From positions 1 through 64,000 of the forward strand of contig NZ_CP040509.1 in the NCBI RefSeq assembly GCF_005845365.1: a stretch of 64,000 bases of DNA. The letters run 5' to 3'. This stretch comes from Rhodoluna limnophila (GTDB taxonomy: Bacteria; Actinomycetota; Actinomycetes; Actinomycetales; Microbacteriaceae). Position numbers and translations under genes: made by a program. Below, in pieces: positions 38,770-47,720 of the stretch. Position 1 is the stretch's first letter. Every line of letters starts with the position of its first letter. A model generated the notes under the pieces. That model worked only from the letters and a program-made list of their open reading frames with translations. It searched no databases and was not told the origin of the DNA.

Positions 38770-39654
38770 ATGACTGAATTGCCGATCGTACGCAGCTTCA
38801 AAGACGCCCAGGGTATCGAGATCACGTTTTATGAGTGGCCGGTAGCAAACCCAAAGGCATCAGTGCAAATAGTGCACGGATTAGGTGAGCACGCCCGCCG
38901 CTACGACCACGTGGCGGCTGCGCTGAATCGCGAGGGCTACAGCGTTTATGCTGACGACCACCGCGGTCACGGCCAGACCGGGCTTCGAATGACGGCCGAG
39001 GGAATCACAAAAAAGCAGGGCAACCTTGGCCCTGGCGGTATGGCGGCAGTCTTTGCTGGTGTTCGTCAGCTCAGCCACATCATCGTTGGTGAAAACCCCG
39101 AAGAGCCTCTGGTTATGTTTGGCCACAGTTGGGGCTCACTGATTGCCCAGCGCATTTTCAATAATTACAGCGATGAATATGACGCCCTAATTCTTAGCGG
39201 ATCCACCCTTGCGGTTCCGGGAATCTTGCCAAGCTCAGGTTTCAACAAGAAGTGGGATGCCACTCCAAATAAGACCGGCTACGAGTGGTTGAGTCGCGAC
39301 CCTGAGGTTGGTCGGGCATTCTTGGCCGATCCAAAGAATTTCCCAGAGAGCGCCCTTCAGGTCTTTGGTGTTCCAAACACCTTGCAGTTGCTGGGTGTAC
39401 CGAGCAAAAACATCGATAGCCATGTTCCGATTCTGCTCATCGCCGGCTCGGATGATCCGCTTGGTGGCGAGCGAGGCAACAAGCTTCTGCTCAATGCTTA
39501 TCGCCGATCAGGGGTCAAGGACATCGAGGCAATTATTTACCACGATGGCCGCCACGAGATGGTGAACGAGACTAACAAGGCCGGGGTGCTAGCCGACATC
39601 GTTGCTTGGATCAACGATCGGATGTTGCCGACCGAGCACCTCGACGAGGTCTAA
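38770..39654 (+). CDS. Alpha/beta hydrolase (monoacylglycerol-lipase-like)
   Basis: A 294-residue serine hydrolase. The nucleophile is Ser120 in GHSWGS, the acid is in the GSDDPLGG segment, and the His is in DGRHEMVNE. The N-terminal block QIVHGLGEHARRYDH and DDHRGHGQT resembles lysophospholipase/monoacylglycerol lipases. It starts 9 bases after the transglutaminase gene and may belong to the same transcript, although it is not a standard member of that cassette. Confidence 0.9.
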   Translation: MTELPIVRSFKDAQGIEITFYEWPVANPKASVQIVHGLGEHARRYDHVAAALNREGYSVYADDHRGHGQTGLRMTAEGITKKQGNLGPGGMAAVFAGVRQLSHIIVGENPEEPLVMFGHSWGSLIAQRIFNNYSDEYDALILSGSTLAVPGILPSSGFNKKWDATPNKTGYEWLSRDPEVGRAFLADPKNFPESALQVFGVPNTLQLLGVPSKNIDSHVPILLIAGSDDPLGGERGNKLLLNAYRRSGVKDIEAIIYHDGRHEMVNETNKAGVLADIVAWINDRMLPTEHLDEV

Positions 39655-39679
39655 ACCAAAAGGCGTAAAACTCGGCCAA

Positions 39680-40060
39680 TTACTCGGGCTTCTTGAGTCC
39701 TAGCTTTTCGCTGGCCTTTGCCACATTCGGCAGTCGGCAGGCGGCTGCTGCTTCTTCGATTGGGTTAAGCAGTAGGTCTTGGGTCTCAGGGTGGCGCTCC
39801 ATGTATCGCACCACGTAAGAGCAAACCGGAACAATCTTTGCCTTGCCCGCAGCGCGAACATCGGCGATGGCCTCGCGCATCAAAATTGCTGCAAGATTCT
39901 TGCCCTGCTGGGCTGGGTCAACCTCGGTGTGCACAAAGTGAATCTCTCCCGGCATCATGCTGTAGTCGGCATGACCCACTTTGTTGCCCTCGAGCCAAAT
40001 CTCGTAGCGGTGCAACTCGGTGTTGTGAATAACCTCTGGGTTCAATGCTTCAGCGCTCAT
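39680..40060 (-). CDS. GNAT-like N-acetyltransferase (YjdJ type)
   Basis: A 126-residue small acetyltransferase-like protein. The block HFVHTEVDPAQQGKNLA is the acetyl-CoA binding region, and VCSYVVRYMERHPE is the terminal motif of the short YjdJ-type GNAT family. I chose ATG 40060, which has AAAGAGG 8 bases upstream. The start codon lies only 17 bases from that of the divergent methyltransferase gene. Substrate unknown. Confidence 0.85.
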   Translation of the reverse strand: MSAEALNPEVIHNTELHRYEIWLEGNKVGHADYSMMPGEIHFVHTEVDPAQQGKNLAAILMREAIADVRAAGKAKIVPVCSYVVRYMERHPETQDLLLNPIEEAAAACRLPNVAKASEKLGLKKPE

Positions 40061-40077
40061 GCTGTTAACCTCTTTCT

Positions 40078-40953
40078 GTGCCGGCAAATAAAAACAAGCT
40101 CTTCTTCGGAGATAACCTCTCTGTGCTGAAGTCTATGCCCGACGAATCGGTACAGCTTATTTACATCGATCCGCCATTCAACACCGGCCGCACTCAATCT
40201 CGCGGCGGCAACTCCACCCGCCGAAGTGAGACCGGCAGTCGAGTTGGTTTCAAGGGTCAGCGCTACGAAATTGTTCGGTCAACCGTGCTGTCTTATGACG
40301 ATGAATTTGCCGATTACTGGGGCTTTCTTGAACCCCGATTAGAAGAGGCATGGCGCCTGCTAAATGAGACTGGCACTCTCTATTTGCACTTGGATTACCG
40401 AGAGTCGCACTACGCCAAAGTTTTGCTCGATGCTCTGTTTGGCAGAGAGTCATTTTTGAACGAAATTATCTGGGCTTACGACTATGGCGCAAAGTCGACC
40501 AAGCGTTGGCCTGCTAAGCACGACACCATCCTGGTTTATGTCAAAGACCCTGCCCAGTACTTCTTTAACTCAGCTGAGGTTGACCGCGAGCCATACATGG
40601 CACCCGGGCTAGTCACCCCCGAAAAAGCCGAACTTGGCAAACTGCCCACCGATGTTTGGTGGCACACCATTGTTTCGCCGACCGGTAAAGAGAAGACCGG
40701 TTACCCAACGCAGAAGCCATTGGGTATTTTGCGTCGAGTAATTCAGGCATCGTCAAAACCGGGAGATGTTGTTCTGGACTTTTTTGCTGGCTCGGGAACC
40801 ACCGGTGCCGCCGCAGCATCGCTAGACCGAAACTTTATTTTGGTTGATCAAAACCCTGAGAGTATTGAGGTCATAACTCAGCGCATGGCTAAGGCTGGCG
40901 TTGAGTTTGATTTGATCCGCGCACGCTCACCAAAAAAACCAGCAGCAAAGTAA
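40078..40953 (+). CDS. Solitary DNA methyltransferase (DPPF type)
   Basis: A 291-residue DNA adenine/cytosine-N4 methyltransferase of the N6_N4_Mtase fold. The catalytic motif DPPF (31-34) precedes the SAM motif FFAGSG (235-240), the beta-class order, and TQKP (211-214) is the usual element before motif I. The target recognition region lies between. No endonuclease gene is adjacent, so it is probably an orphan methylase. Start GTG 40078. Its last 65 bases overlap the convergent permease gene. Confidence 0.9.
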   Translation: MPANKNKLFFGDNLSVLKSMPDESVQLIYIDPPFNTGRTQSRGGNSTRRSETGSRVGFKGQRYEIVRSTVLSYDDEFADYWGFLEPRLEEAWRLLNETGTLYLHLDYRESHYAKVLLDALFGRESFLNEIIWAYDYGAKSTKRWPAKHDTILVYVKDPAQYFFNSAEVDREPYMAPGLVTPEKAELGKLPTDVWWHTIVSPTGKEKTGYPTQKPLGILRRVIQASSKPGDVVLDFFAGSGTTGAAAASLDRNFILVDQNPESIEVITQRMAKAGVEFDLIRARSPKKPAAK

Positions 40954-42472
40954 GCGCAATCAAAATGGCACAGACCGCCATTGCCATTCCGTAATTCACA
41001 GCACCTGGTCGCGAAATTAGTGAGTAGAGAATTGTCGGCAGAGTTGCCTGGTTTCCATATGCCAGCAATGATGCAGCGCCAAACTCACCGATAGAAACCA
41101 CAGCCGCGTATCCTGTTGCCGTGGCCAAAACGCCGCGAATCATCGGCGCTTCAATTTGCCACCAGATTTGCCCAGCAGAGGCGCCCTCGGTTTCGGCCGC
41201 TTCACGATGCTCCGAACCGATTGAAAGCAGCGCTGGGTAAACCAGGCGAATCACCAGGGGCAGAGCCATCAGTGCTTGAACCAGTGGCACAACTAGCCAG
41301 CTGGAACGAAGCGGCAGGGGTCCGCCGCCAAAGGTAACCAGGTAACCAAACCCGAGCACCACCGATGAGACTCCCATCGGAAGCAGGAACAGGGCATCAA
41401 GCGTGCGGTTTGAAAGTTTGGCAATTTTTGTGAGAGCTGGTCTAGACAGCAGGTAGGCAACCAGTGTGCCCAGAGCAACCGAAATTACAGTTGCAATTGC
41501 GGCATTTCGCAGGCTGTTGACTGCTGCGTTCAGCACAGTGATGTTGAGCAAATCGCGCTCACCGCGGGTACTCAAATTCTCAAAATTTTGCATACTCAAA
41601 ACGCCGTCAAAGCTGAATGATTTGGAAATCACCTGAGCAATCGGCCAGCCGATTAATCCCACGATAATTGCGCCGGTCACAACCACGGCCAACCAATCCC
41701 GCTTGTCTACTCTCGGCTTGTTTCCGCCTTCGTCTACCTGCTCAATGCCGACTGTTCCCTTTGTGATTCGGTCGCTGACGATGAAGGCCATCGCAGTTAG
41801 CAGGGTTTGAAATATGGCCAGAGCCGATGCCTTTGGAAGGTCAAGGTACTGAAGTGCGGCAATGCTAATTTCAGTTTCAATCGACTGAACCAGGCCGCCG
41901 CCGAGCACCAAAACAATTCCGTAGCTCGAAGCGCAGAACAAAAATGTTAGAGCCCCTGCCGACACCAGGGCCGGTTTAAGTTGTGGAAGTGAGATTGACC
42001 ACAGCGTGCGCAGGCGGCCGGCACCCGCGATTGCCGCTGCCTCCTCGGTCTCGACATCCATGGTTGCCCAAACGCCACCGAGAGTTCTGACGGTGATCGA
42101 GTAGTTGATGAATATGTGGGCCAAAATAATCAGCCAAATTGCCGGTAGGTCTCTGAAGCTGGTGAATGCAATAGCCACCACGATGGTCGGCAGAACCAGC
42201 GGAACGGTGACCAGTGCCCGGATGAATTTTTGGCCTGGAAATGACTTTCGATACAGCAGGTAGGCGCCTGGAATCCCAAGGACCAGGCATAGCAGTGTTG
42301 AAACTAGCGCCTGCCAAACCGTGAACCAAATAGCCCGCAGGCTGCTGGGTTCAGAAAAGGTTTCAATCCACTCGCTGGTGAATCCGGTTTGCAAAATGTT
42401 GGTCAGCGGCCAGTAGAACAGCACCCCCACAAAGAGTAGGGGCGCTGCCCACAGTGCTGACCTTTTGATCAT
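40889..42472 (-). CDS. thiP: Thiamine ABC transporter permease (ThiP-like)
   Basis: A 527-residue permease made of two fused BPD-type modules with about 12 helices, as in ThiP. EAA-like loops occur in each half (EEAAAIAGAGRLRTLW and REAAETEGASAGQIWW). It lies 15 bases downstream of the substrate-binding gene, and both follow a TPP riboswitch, which supports thiamine or TPP uptake. No ATPase gene follows: the 3' end runs 65 bases into the convergent methyltransferase gene. Confidence 0.88.
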   Translation of the reverse strand: MIKRSALWAAPLLFVGVLFYWPLTNILQTGFTSEWIETFSEPSSLRAIWFTVWQALVSTLLCLVLGIPGAYLLYRKSFPGQKFIRALVTVPLVLPTIVVAIAFTSFRDLPAIWLIILAHIFINYSITVRTLGGVWATMDVETEEAAAIAGAGRLRTLWSISLPQLKPALVSAGALTFLFCASSYGIVLVLGGGLVQSIETEISIAALQYLDLPKASALAIFQTLLTAMAFIVSDRITKGTVGIEQVDEGGNKPRVDKRDWLAVVVTGAIIVGLIGWPIAQVISKSFSFDGVLSMQNFENLSTRGERDLLNITVLNAAVNSLRNAAIATVISVALGTLVAYLLSRPALTKIAKLSNRTLDALFLLPMGVSSVVLGFGYLVTFGGGPLPLRSSWLVVPLVQALMALPLVIRLVYPALLSIGSEHREAAETEGASAGQIWWQIEAPMIRGVLATATGYAAVVSIGEFGAASLLAYGNQATLPTILYSLISRPGAVNYGMAMAVCAILIALTLLLVFLVSVRGSNQTQRQP

Positions 42473-42487
42473 GCAATCAATCTACGG

Positions 42488-43498
42488 TTAGTTGTTGCCG
42501 AAGATAGCTGACCATTTGACCAACCAGCCCATGCGGTTGGCTGCGATGTTTAGGTCTCCACCAACGGTGTTGGTTGCGGCCGGAGCAAACTGTGCCCAGG
42601 CTTCTGGCAAGGCAATACCCTCAGTCACCGGGTAGACATACATACTGTCTGGCAGCGCAGTTTGGAATGACTGACCAAGCATGAAGTCGATAAATTTCTG
42701 TGCACCGACTACGTTCTTTGCACCCTTGAGAACGGCTGCATACTCCCACTGTCTAAAGCAGCCATCCATGATTGAGGCGGTCTGGCTCTGGCCGTTGTCG
42801 CGTATTTCGAAGGCTGGTGATGATGAGTAGCTCAAGACAATTGGGTAGGCGCCCTGGCCGCTTGAGCCTGAGAAGTCAGTGAAGTAAGCGTCTTCCCAGC
42901 CCGATGCAATTTTGACTTTGTTTGCCTGCAGGTCAGACCAGTATTGCTCCCAGCCTGCCTCTCCAAAGGTTGCCACCGTGGCGGTTAGAAATGCCAAACC
43001 GGGTGACGAAGTACTTGGGTTGGTGAGTACGGTTAAGCCCTTGTATTCAGGCTTGGTTAGGTCGGCAAGTTTGGTCGGAGGCGTTAGGCCCTGATCAGCA
43101 AACCAAGCTTTGTCGTAGTTCAAGCAAACGTCGGCGTAGTCAATTTCGCGCAACGGGTTTTCGGCGTAGTCACCGGTGGTGTCAAAAATTTCAGCTTCGA
43201 TAGCTGCTGGCGCAAAGGTGTTGTCGATGCCGTAGACCAGGTCGCCAATCGGGGCATCTTTGGTCAAAACCAGTTTGTTGGTCATCTCGCCGGCATCGCC
43301 CGCTTTTACTTGGGTAACGGTAATGCCGGTTTCAGCCTTGAACTCTGCCAATAGCTCTTCGGTAAAGACCGCTGAGTCGTGGGTCACGATGGTCAGTTCA
43401 TTGGTTGAGGTTGGTCCGGTTGCGGCTGAGCATCCGGTTAGTGAAGTTGCTGCGATAAGACCGGCAACGGTCATGGTGATGATGTGTTTGATTTGCAC
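42488..43498 (-). CDS. thiB: Thiamine ABC transporter substrate-binding lipoprotein (ThiB-like)
   Basis: A 336-residue binding protein with a lipoprotein signal ending in SLTGC. The mature sequence (ELTIVTHDSAVF, GDLVYGIDNTFAPAA) matches the ThiB/TbpA group of extracellular solute-binding proteins. Start GTG 43498 is supported by AGGAGG 8 bases upstream. The gene is the first after the TPP riboswitch, so its translation is probably repressed by thiamine pyrophosphate. Confidence 0.9.
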   Translation of the reverse strand: MQIKHIITMTVAGLIAATSLTGCSAATGPTSTNELTIVTHDSAVFTEELLAEFKAETGITVTQVKAGDAGEMTNKLVLTKDAPIGDLVYGIDNTFAPAAIEAEIFDTTGDYAENPLREIDYADVCLNYDKAWFADQGLTPPTKLADLTKPEYKGLTVLTNPSTSSPGLAFLTATVATFGEAGWEQYWSDLQANKVKIASGWEDAYFTDFSGSSGQGAYPIVLSYSSSPAFEIRDNGQSQTASIMDGCFRQWEYAAVLKGAKNVVGAQKFIDFMLGQSFQTALPDSMYVYPVTEGIALPEAWAQFAPAATNTVGGDLNIAANRMGWLVKWSAIFGNN

Positions 43499-43501
43499 TT
43501 T

Positions 43502-43529
43502 CGTGCCCTCCTGAAATAGATAGGGCACG
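43502..43529 (-). promoter_or_regulatory. Shine-Dalgarno sequestering hairpin of thiB
   Basis: On the mRNA, CGTGCCCT (43529-43522) pairs perfectly with AGGGCACG (43509-43502), capturing part of the thiB ribosome site AGGAGG. Its upstream arm overlaps CCCGTG (43531-43526), which is complementary to CACGGG at the 5' edge of the aptamer (43627-43622). The two pairings are mutually exclusive, the layout of a translational expression platform. Confidence 0.7.
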
Positions 43530-43537
43530 GGTTAGAG

Positions 43538-43627
<90 letters not shown>

Positions 43628-43663
43628 TGTTTCAAGAATAAGCGTCCCCTTTATGATTGGGAA

Positions 43664-44704
43664 ATGATCTTGGGGAAATTAAATAAAGCAATTCTTGCGT
43701 CGGTCCTTGGTTTCGGGTTCTCGATTGTGCCAATCCAAAACACCTCACCTACAGTGGCGCATGCTTCGACGAGTGATGCATGGTTGCAAGCTGAACGCAG
43801 CGGGTCCGAAGTTCGACTTACTTGGTGGGTTGCTGATGGTGAGTCACAGGTTGAAATACTGAGGGCTGGACAGTTGATTTTTACAGGCACAGGAGACGGT
43901 TTTCTTCAGGATCGCACTGAAGTGTCAGGTGTAGAAAAGTATGAGATGGTCGTCACCTCTGAACAACCCACCTCAATGCAGAATTCAAATCCCACTGGAG
44001 ATGAATCCACTTCCGAAATTTATGAAAATTTGAACATTGTCGGCGTAGAAATTGGATCGTCTGCCGAATCAATAATGAGCTCGGAATCAGCAGTTGCTAG
44101 CCCATTGGGTAATGCAACGACGCTGAGGTATCAGACGTTTATCCCGGCACAATACATGAAAGCCCCGCTCGCTGGCTGTCAATACAGTGGGGCTTACGAT
44201 TATTACAAGGGTGACAATCGTTCATTTTCAACAAGTTCAACCGCGAGCTTTAGAACTAGATTTGACGTTTCAGTTACATGGGCATCCAGTGCACTTAGTA
44301 GTTTGAAGACAGTCGGACGCACCCACGTTTATCGGTTAGTTAATGGTTCCTATTTGCCCATCGACGATGACATTGCTTCAAAAGAGTCCATGGTTATGAC
44401 TCCAATAAGCACAACCCAAACTAAGGCAGTATTCCGCTTTCGGCAAGATGTAGGAAATCCTTTTTGCGCCTCGAACGGAATATTCTTTGACTTGACCGCA
44501 ACGATTTATAGGTCAGGCAGTTATTCCCTAAAGGGCACGCGATTGAGAGTGCCAAATCATGAGATTTACATAAAGGATTCAGACGAATCTGCCTGGACAA
44601 TCATTCTTAGAGATCCCTATTTAGATTTTGCTGGTTGCTTGACACCCGTTTTGTCAGGTGTAATTGGCTGCGAGGTAGATACCTACGAGTGGGGAACCCG
44701 ATGA
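43664..44704 (+). CDS. Secreted protein of unknown function with FN3-like N-terminal part
   Basis: This 346-residue protein has a signal peptide (cleavage probably after VAHA). The first 70 mature residues, with VRLTWWVADGESQVEILRAG and an ending KYEMVV, look like a fibronectin type III or related beta-sandwich. A Ser/Glu-rich linker and a larger beta-rich domain with four Cys residues follow. The start is ATG 43664; the frame extends to 43625 but would overlap the riboswitch. Codons are AT-richer than in neighbours. It overlaps the next gene (ATGA). Confidence 0.75.
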   Translation: MILGKLNKAILASVLGFGFSIVPIQNTSPTVAHASTSDAWLQAERSGSEVRLTWWVADGESQVEILRAGQLIFTGTGDGFLQDRTEVSGVEKYEMVVTSEQPTSMQNSNPTGDESTSEIYENLNIVGVEIGSSAESIMSSESAVASPLGNATTLRYQTFIPAQYMKAPLAGCQYSGAYDYYKGDNRSFSTSSTASFRTRFDVSVTWASSALSSLKTVGRTHVYRLVNGSYLPIDDDIASKESMVMTPISTTQTKAVFRFRQDVGNPFCASNGIFFDLTATIYRSGSYSLKGTRLRVPNHEIYIKDSDESAWTIILRDPYLDFAGCLTPVLSGVIGCEVDTYEWGTR

Positions 44705-45162
44705 ATAAACAGCCAAACGGCATCCGGTCGAAATTATTTAGGGCATCTCGGCAAATGCTGGTTATTTGTGTTGGAGGTTTTGCCGTTTCCGCATTAGCGG
44801 CTTGGCTAGTGCTCGTTGCGGGGGCGTTGGTTCGCGCCCATGCACCAGAGTCAGCGTGGAACCCATTCACTCCGGCGACATTGTTGCTGCAAGCAGCTGA
44901 GGCCTCAGTGCAGGCAGGTCGACCCTCGGTAGCGCTTCTGCTAATCACCTTGGGCCTAATTGCTGCTCGGAATGGCACCAAAGGTTTGAACATCGCAGTT
45001 GCTGTTTCTGCTGCTTCTACCCTGATTTCATTTCTTGTAACGACACTAATTTTCAAGTCAGAGCCTTACCTGATTTTCGCATTCACTGCCCTTACCTACT
45101 GGGCTCTTTGCGGCGTTCTAGTTCTCTGGATTTCAAAAAAGGTTTTCGCAAAACTACGCTAG
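44701..45162 (+). CDS. Hypothetical membrane protein coupled to the secreted protein
   Basis: A 153-residue protein with about four membrane helices (near 20-45, 75-90, 95-115 and 120-145) and a basic N-terminus. ATG 44701 overlaps the upstream stop by 4 bases, so the two products are probably made together. No family recognised; a role in exporting or anchoring the partner would be inference. Confidence 0.7.
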   Translation: MNKQPNGIRSKLFRASRQMLVICVGGFAVSALAAWLVLVAGALVRAHAPESAWNPFTPATLLLQAAEASVQAGRPSVALLLITLGLIAARNGTKGLNIAVAVSAASTLISFLVTTLIFKSEPYLIFAFTALTYWALCGVLVLWISKKVFAKLR

Positions 45163-45178
45163 TTTGCTCACTCTACGC

Positions 45179-46858
45179 CTAGTGCATGCTGGAGAGTTTT
45201 GCTTCAGCTGCAGCGTCATCATCTGCGGCGGCGGCGAAGCCCGCTTTGTCGCGCAGCGGGATCTCTTTGACAAAAAGAGTAAGCACAAACGCGATGGCAA
45301 TAATCGCAGCGGCCGATGTAAACACTACCGTTGATGACTCAACAAATGCCTGCTGAATCGGGTGGGCAATCTCTGGTGAGATTGTGTTCAAGAATGATGA
45401 GTCTGTGTTCACCAATTCACCTAGTCCACCCGGACCGGCTTCAGTCAAAATCTGATTCTCCGGCAGGTTTAGCAATTCAGGTTTTGCTTTCAGGGCTGCC
45501 GCAATCTGTTCGCCAATCCAGGTTGCTTTGTCGCTAAGCGCCGCAAATAGCAGCGAAATGAATACGGCAACACCCAGGGTTCCACCCATTTGTCTGAAGA
45601 AGGTTGCTGACGATGTGGCAACACCGATGTCTCGTGGGCCCACTGAGTTTTGTGCTGCGATGGTGAGCGTCTGCATTAGCTGGCCGAGGCCTAGACCTAG
45701 GAACACCATGCCGACTGAGATCTGCCAGATCTCCCACTCGATAGTCATCATCGAGAAATAAACGTATGACGCAGCCATCAGGCCGGTTCCGCCAATCAAG
45801 AAGCCCTTGTACTTGCCGGTTTTGCCGGTGATGATTCCAGAGCCCATCGATGCGGTCATCATTCCAATAGTCATTGGAATCATCAGTAGACCCGCTTCGG
45901 TCGGCGAAGCGCCCTTGGCAATCTGAAGTAGAAGTGGAATGGTCATCATTCCGCCGAACATTCCAACACCAACAATCACACCGATGATGGTGCTCATGCT
46001 GAAGGTTGATGACTTGAACAAGCTGAGTGGAAGCAGGGCATCGGTGCCCATTTTGCGCTCAACGAGAATGAACGCGATGATGCCGACTACACCGGTGGCA
46101 TACATGCTGATCGATAGGCTGCTGGTCCAACCCCACTCGCGGCCCTGTTCGGCAACGAGAAGCAGTGGCACCACAGCCATGATGATTGTTGCTGCACCCC
46201 ACCAGTCGATGCGCGATTTGCGAGCGGTGTGAGGGACGTGCAGAAATGACACGACCATCAGCATGGCCACGACACCGATTGGCAGGTTGATCAAGAAGAT
46301 CCAGCGCCAACCATCAATAAAGATGAACTGATTCATGTCTGCGAACAACCCACCGATTAGTGGGCCGAGCACCGATGAGGTGCCGAACACTGCCATGAAT
46401 GCACCCTGGTAGCGGGCGCGTTCGCGCGGCGGAACGATGTCGGCGAGGATGGTCAGCGAGAGGGTAAAAAGGCCTCCGGCGCCGACACCCTGTAGTGCTC
46501 GCCAAGCTGCAAGTTCAAACATCGATGCTGAGAATGCGGCTGCAACCGAGCCGACCACAAAGATTGTGATGGCTGCGATGAATAGTCGGCGACGGCCGAA
46601 GATGTCGCCGAGTTTGCCGTAGATCGGTGTGGTGATTGTTGATGTGATGAGGTACGCAGTGGTTGCCCAGGCCTGAAGTTCAAGACCCTGAAGGTCATCG
46701 GCAATGGTTCGCATTGCGCTGCCGACTACGCTCTGGTCGAGTGCCGAAAGGAACATTCCTGACATCAAGCCGGCCAGTACCAACATGATCTGTCGGTGAG
46801 TCATGACTCCGGTTTTTGCTGATTCTGCGGCGGCGGCTTTGCGCTCGGCACGTGCCAT
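45179..46858 (-). CDS. DHA2-type MFS multidrug efflux transporter
   Basis: A 559-residue EmrB/QacA-type drug:proton antiporter with about 14 helices. Motif A (GKLGDIFGRRRLFIA), motif C-like SVVGSAMRTIADDL and the LDQSVVG motif of helix 1 are visible. A C-terminal acidic tail follows the last helix. I chose ATG 46858 (MARAERKAAA); the frame continues to 47200 but only as an antisense shadow of the divergent carboxypeptidase gene. Substrate unknown. Confidence 0.9.
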   Translation of the reverse strand: MARAERKAAAAESAKTGVMTHRQIMLVLAGLMSGMFLSALDQSVVGSAMRTIADDLQGLELQAWATTAYLITSTITTPIYGKLGDIFGRRRLFIAAITIFVVGSVAAAFSASMFELAAWRALQGVGAGGLFTLSLTILADIVPPRERARYQGAFMAVFGTSSVLGPLIGGLFADMNQFIFIDGWRWIFLINLPIGVVAMLMVVSFLHVPHTARKSRIDWWGAATIIMAVVPLLLVAEQGREWGWTSSLSISMYATGVVGIIAFILVERKMGTDALLPLSLFKSSTFSMSTIIGVIVGVGMFGGMMTIPLLLQIAKGASPTEAGLLMIPMTIGMMTASMGSGIITGKTGKYKGFLIGGTGLMAASYVYFSMMTIEWEIWQISVGMVFLGLGLGQLMQTLTIAAQNSVGPRDIGVATSSATFFRQMGGTLGVAVFISLLFAALSDKATWIGEQIAAALKAKPELLNLPENQILTEAGPGGLGELVNTDSSFLNTISPEIAHPIQQAFVESSTVVFTSAAAIIAIAFVLTLFVKEIPLRDKAGFAAAADDDAAAEAKLSSMH

Positions 46859-46898
46859 AAAGGGGCATCGCTTTCTAAAGAAAAGTAGGCTTGGGACT

Positions 46899-47720
46899 GT
46901 GTTAAAGCCTAAGCCTCGATTTTGGAAACTTTTTCTAAGTACGCCAATCATTTTGAGCACGGTGCTATTCCAATTTGCCGGAAGTGCTGCTGAGACACCT
47001 GCGCCCGAGCCATCAAGTTCGGCATCGCCAACCGATTCAGCTAGTCCTTCGGCCTCACCAACCCCATCGGTTTCGCCTAGTCCTTCGGTTTCTCCGACAC
47101 CTACGACTTCTCCGAGCCCAACGGTATCCGCCAGCCCGCTCTTCAACATGAGGTTGCACCCAACGGCAAAAGCAGAGTCACTATGGGTTGTGGTCAACAA
47201 AAAGCGGCGATTGAATCCGGTGGCCTATGGGCCCGTTCTGCACTCGAAGATTAATCTTGCACCGCCGGCGGCTAGCGCATTTTGGGCTCTGAAGGCAGAG
47301 CTTCAGCGTCGCGGATTGGGCACGCTTTGCCTCAATAGCGGTTACCGCAGTTATGGTTCGCAAAAGAGCATTCACTCGGCCAGGGTGGCAGCGCTTGGAA
47401 AAATAGCCGGCGAAAATCTAGCTGCTCGGCCTGGTCACAGTGAACACCAAACCGGCTTGGCCGCAGATGTTTCGATTACTTCACTCGGATGCCGCATCGG
47501 AAATTTTGGTTCCACTGATGCTTATAAATGGATTGCTGCCAACGGGCATAAGTACGGATTTATCGTGCGGTATCCGTGGAAGTTGACTGACGTTACCGGC
47601 TACGTATGGGAGCCTTGGCACTTGCGATTTGTTGGCAAAGAGTTGGCGACTGAAATGAAGAATCGAAAGATCAAGACTCTAGAGCAGTTCTTCAGTTTGC
47701 CGTCTGCTCCAAGTTACTAA
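46899..47720 (+). CDS. M15 family D-alanyl-D-alanine carboxypeptidase (VanY-like)
   Basis: A 273-residue secreted peptidase. After an N-terminal signal/anchor segment there is a Ser/Pro/Thr repeat linker (about 35-85, units like PSPSVSPTP) that probably spans the wall, then a VanY-type domain. The zinc ligands and active site are in SGYRS, HSEHQTGLAADV and EPWHLRF. It trims peptidoglycan stem peptides. I favour GTG 46899 as start, which leaves 40 bases to the divergent MFS gene; the frame is open from 46803. Confidence 0.88.
   Translation: MLKPKPRFWKLFLSTPIILSTVLFQFAGSAAETPAPEPSSSASPTDSASPSASPTPSVSPSPSVSPTPTTSPSPTVSASPLFNMRLHPTAKAESLWVVVNKKRRLNPVAYGPVLHSKINLAPPAASAFWALKAELQRRGLGTLCLNSGYRSYGSQKSIHSARVAALGKIAGENLAARPGHSEHQTGLAADVSITSLGCRIGNFGSTDAYKWIAANGHKYGFIVRYPWKLTDVTGYVWEPWHLRFVGKELATEMKNRKIKTLEQFFSLPSAPSY

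Noticed and set aside
46859-47200. N-terminal extension of the MFS efflux gene up to 47200
   Set aside because: The extra residues are a Gly/Glu/Val repeat that mirrors, in antisense, the Ser/Pro linker of the divergent carboxypeptidase. The family N-terminus begins at ATG 46858.
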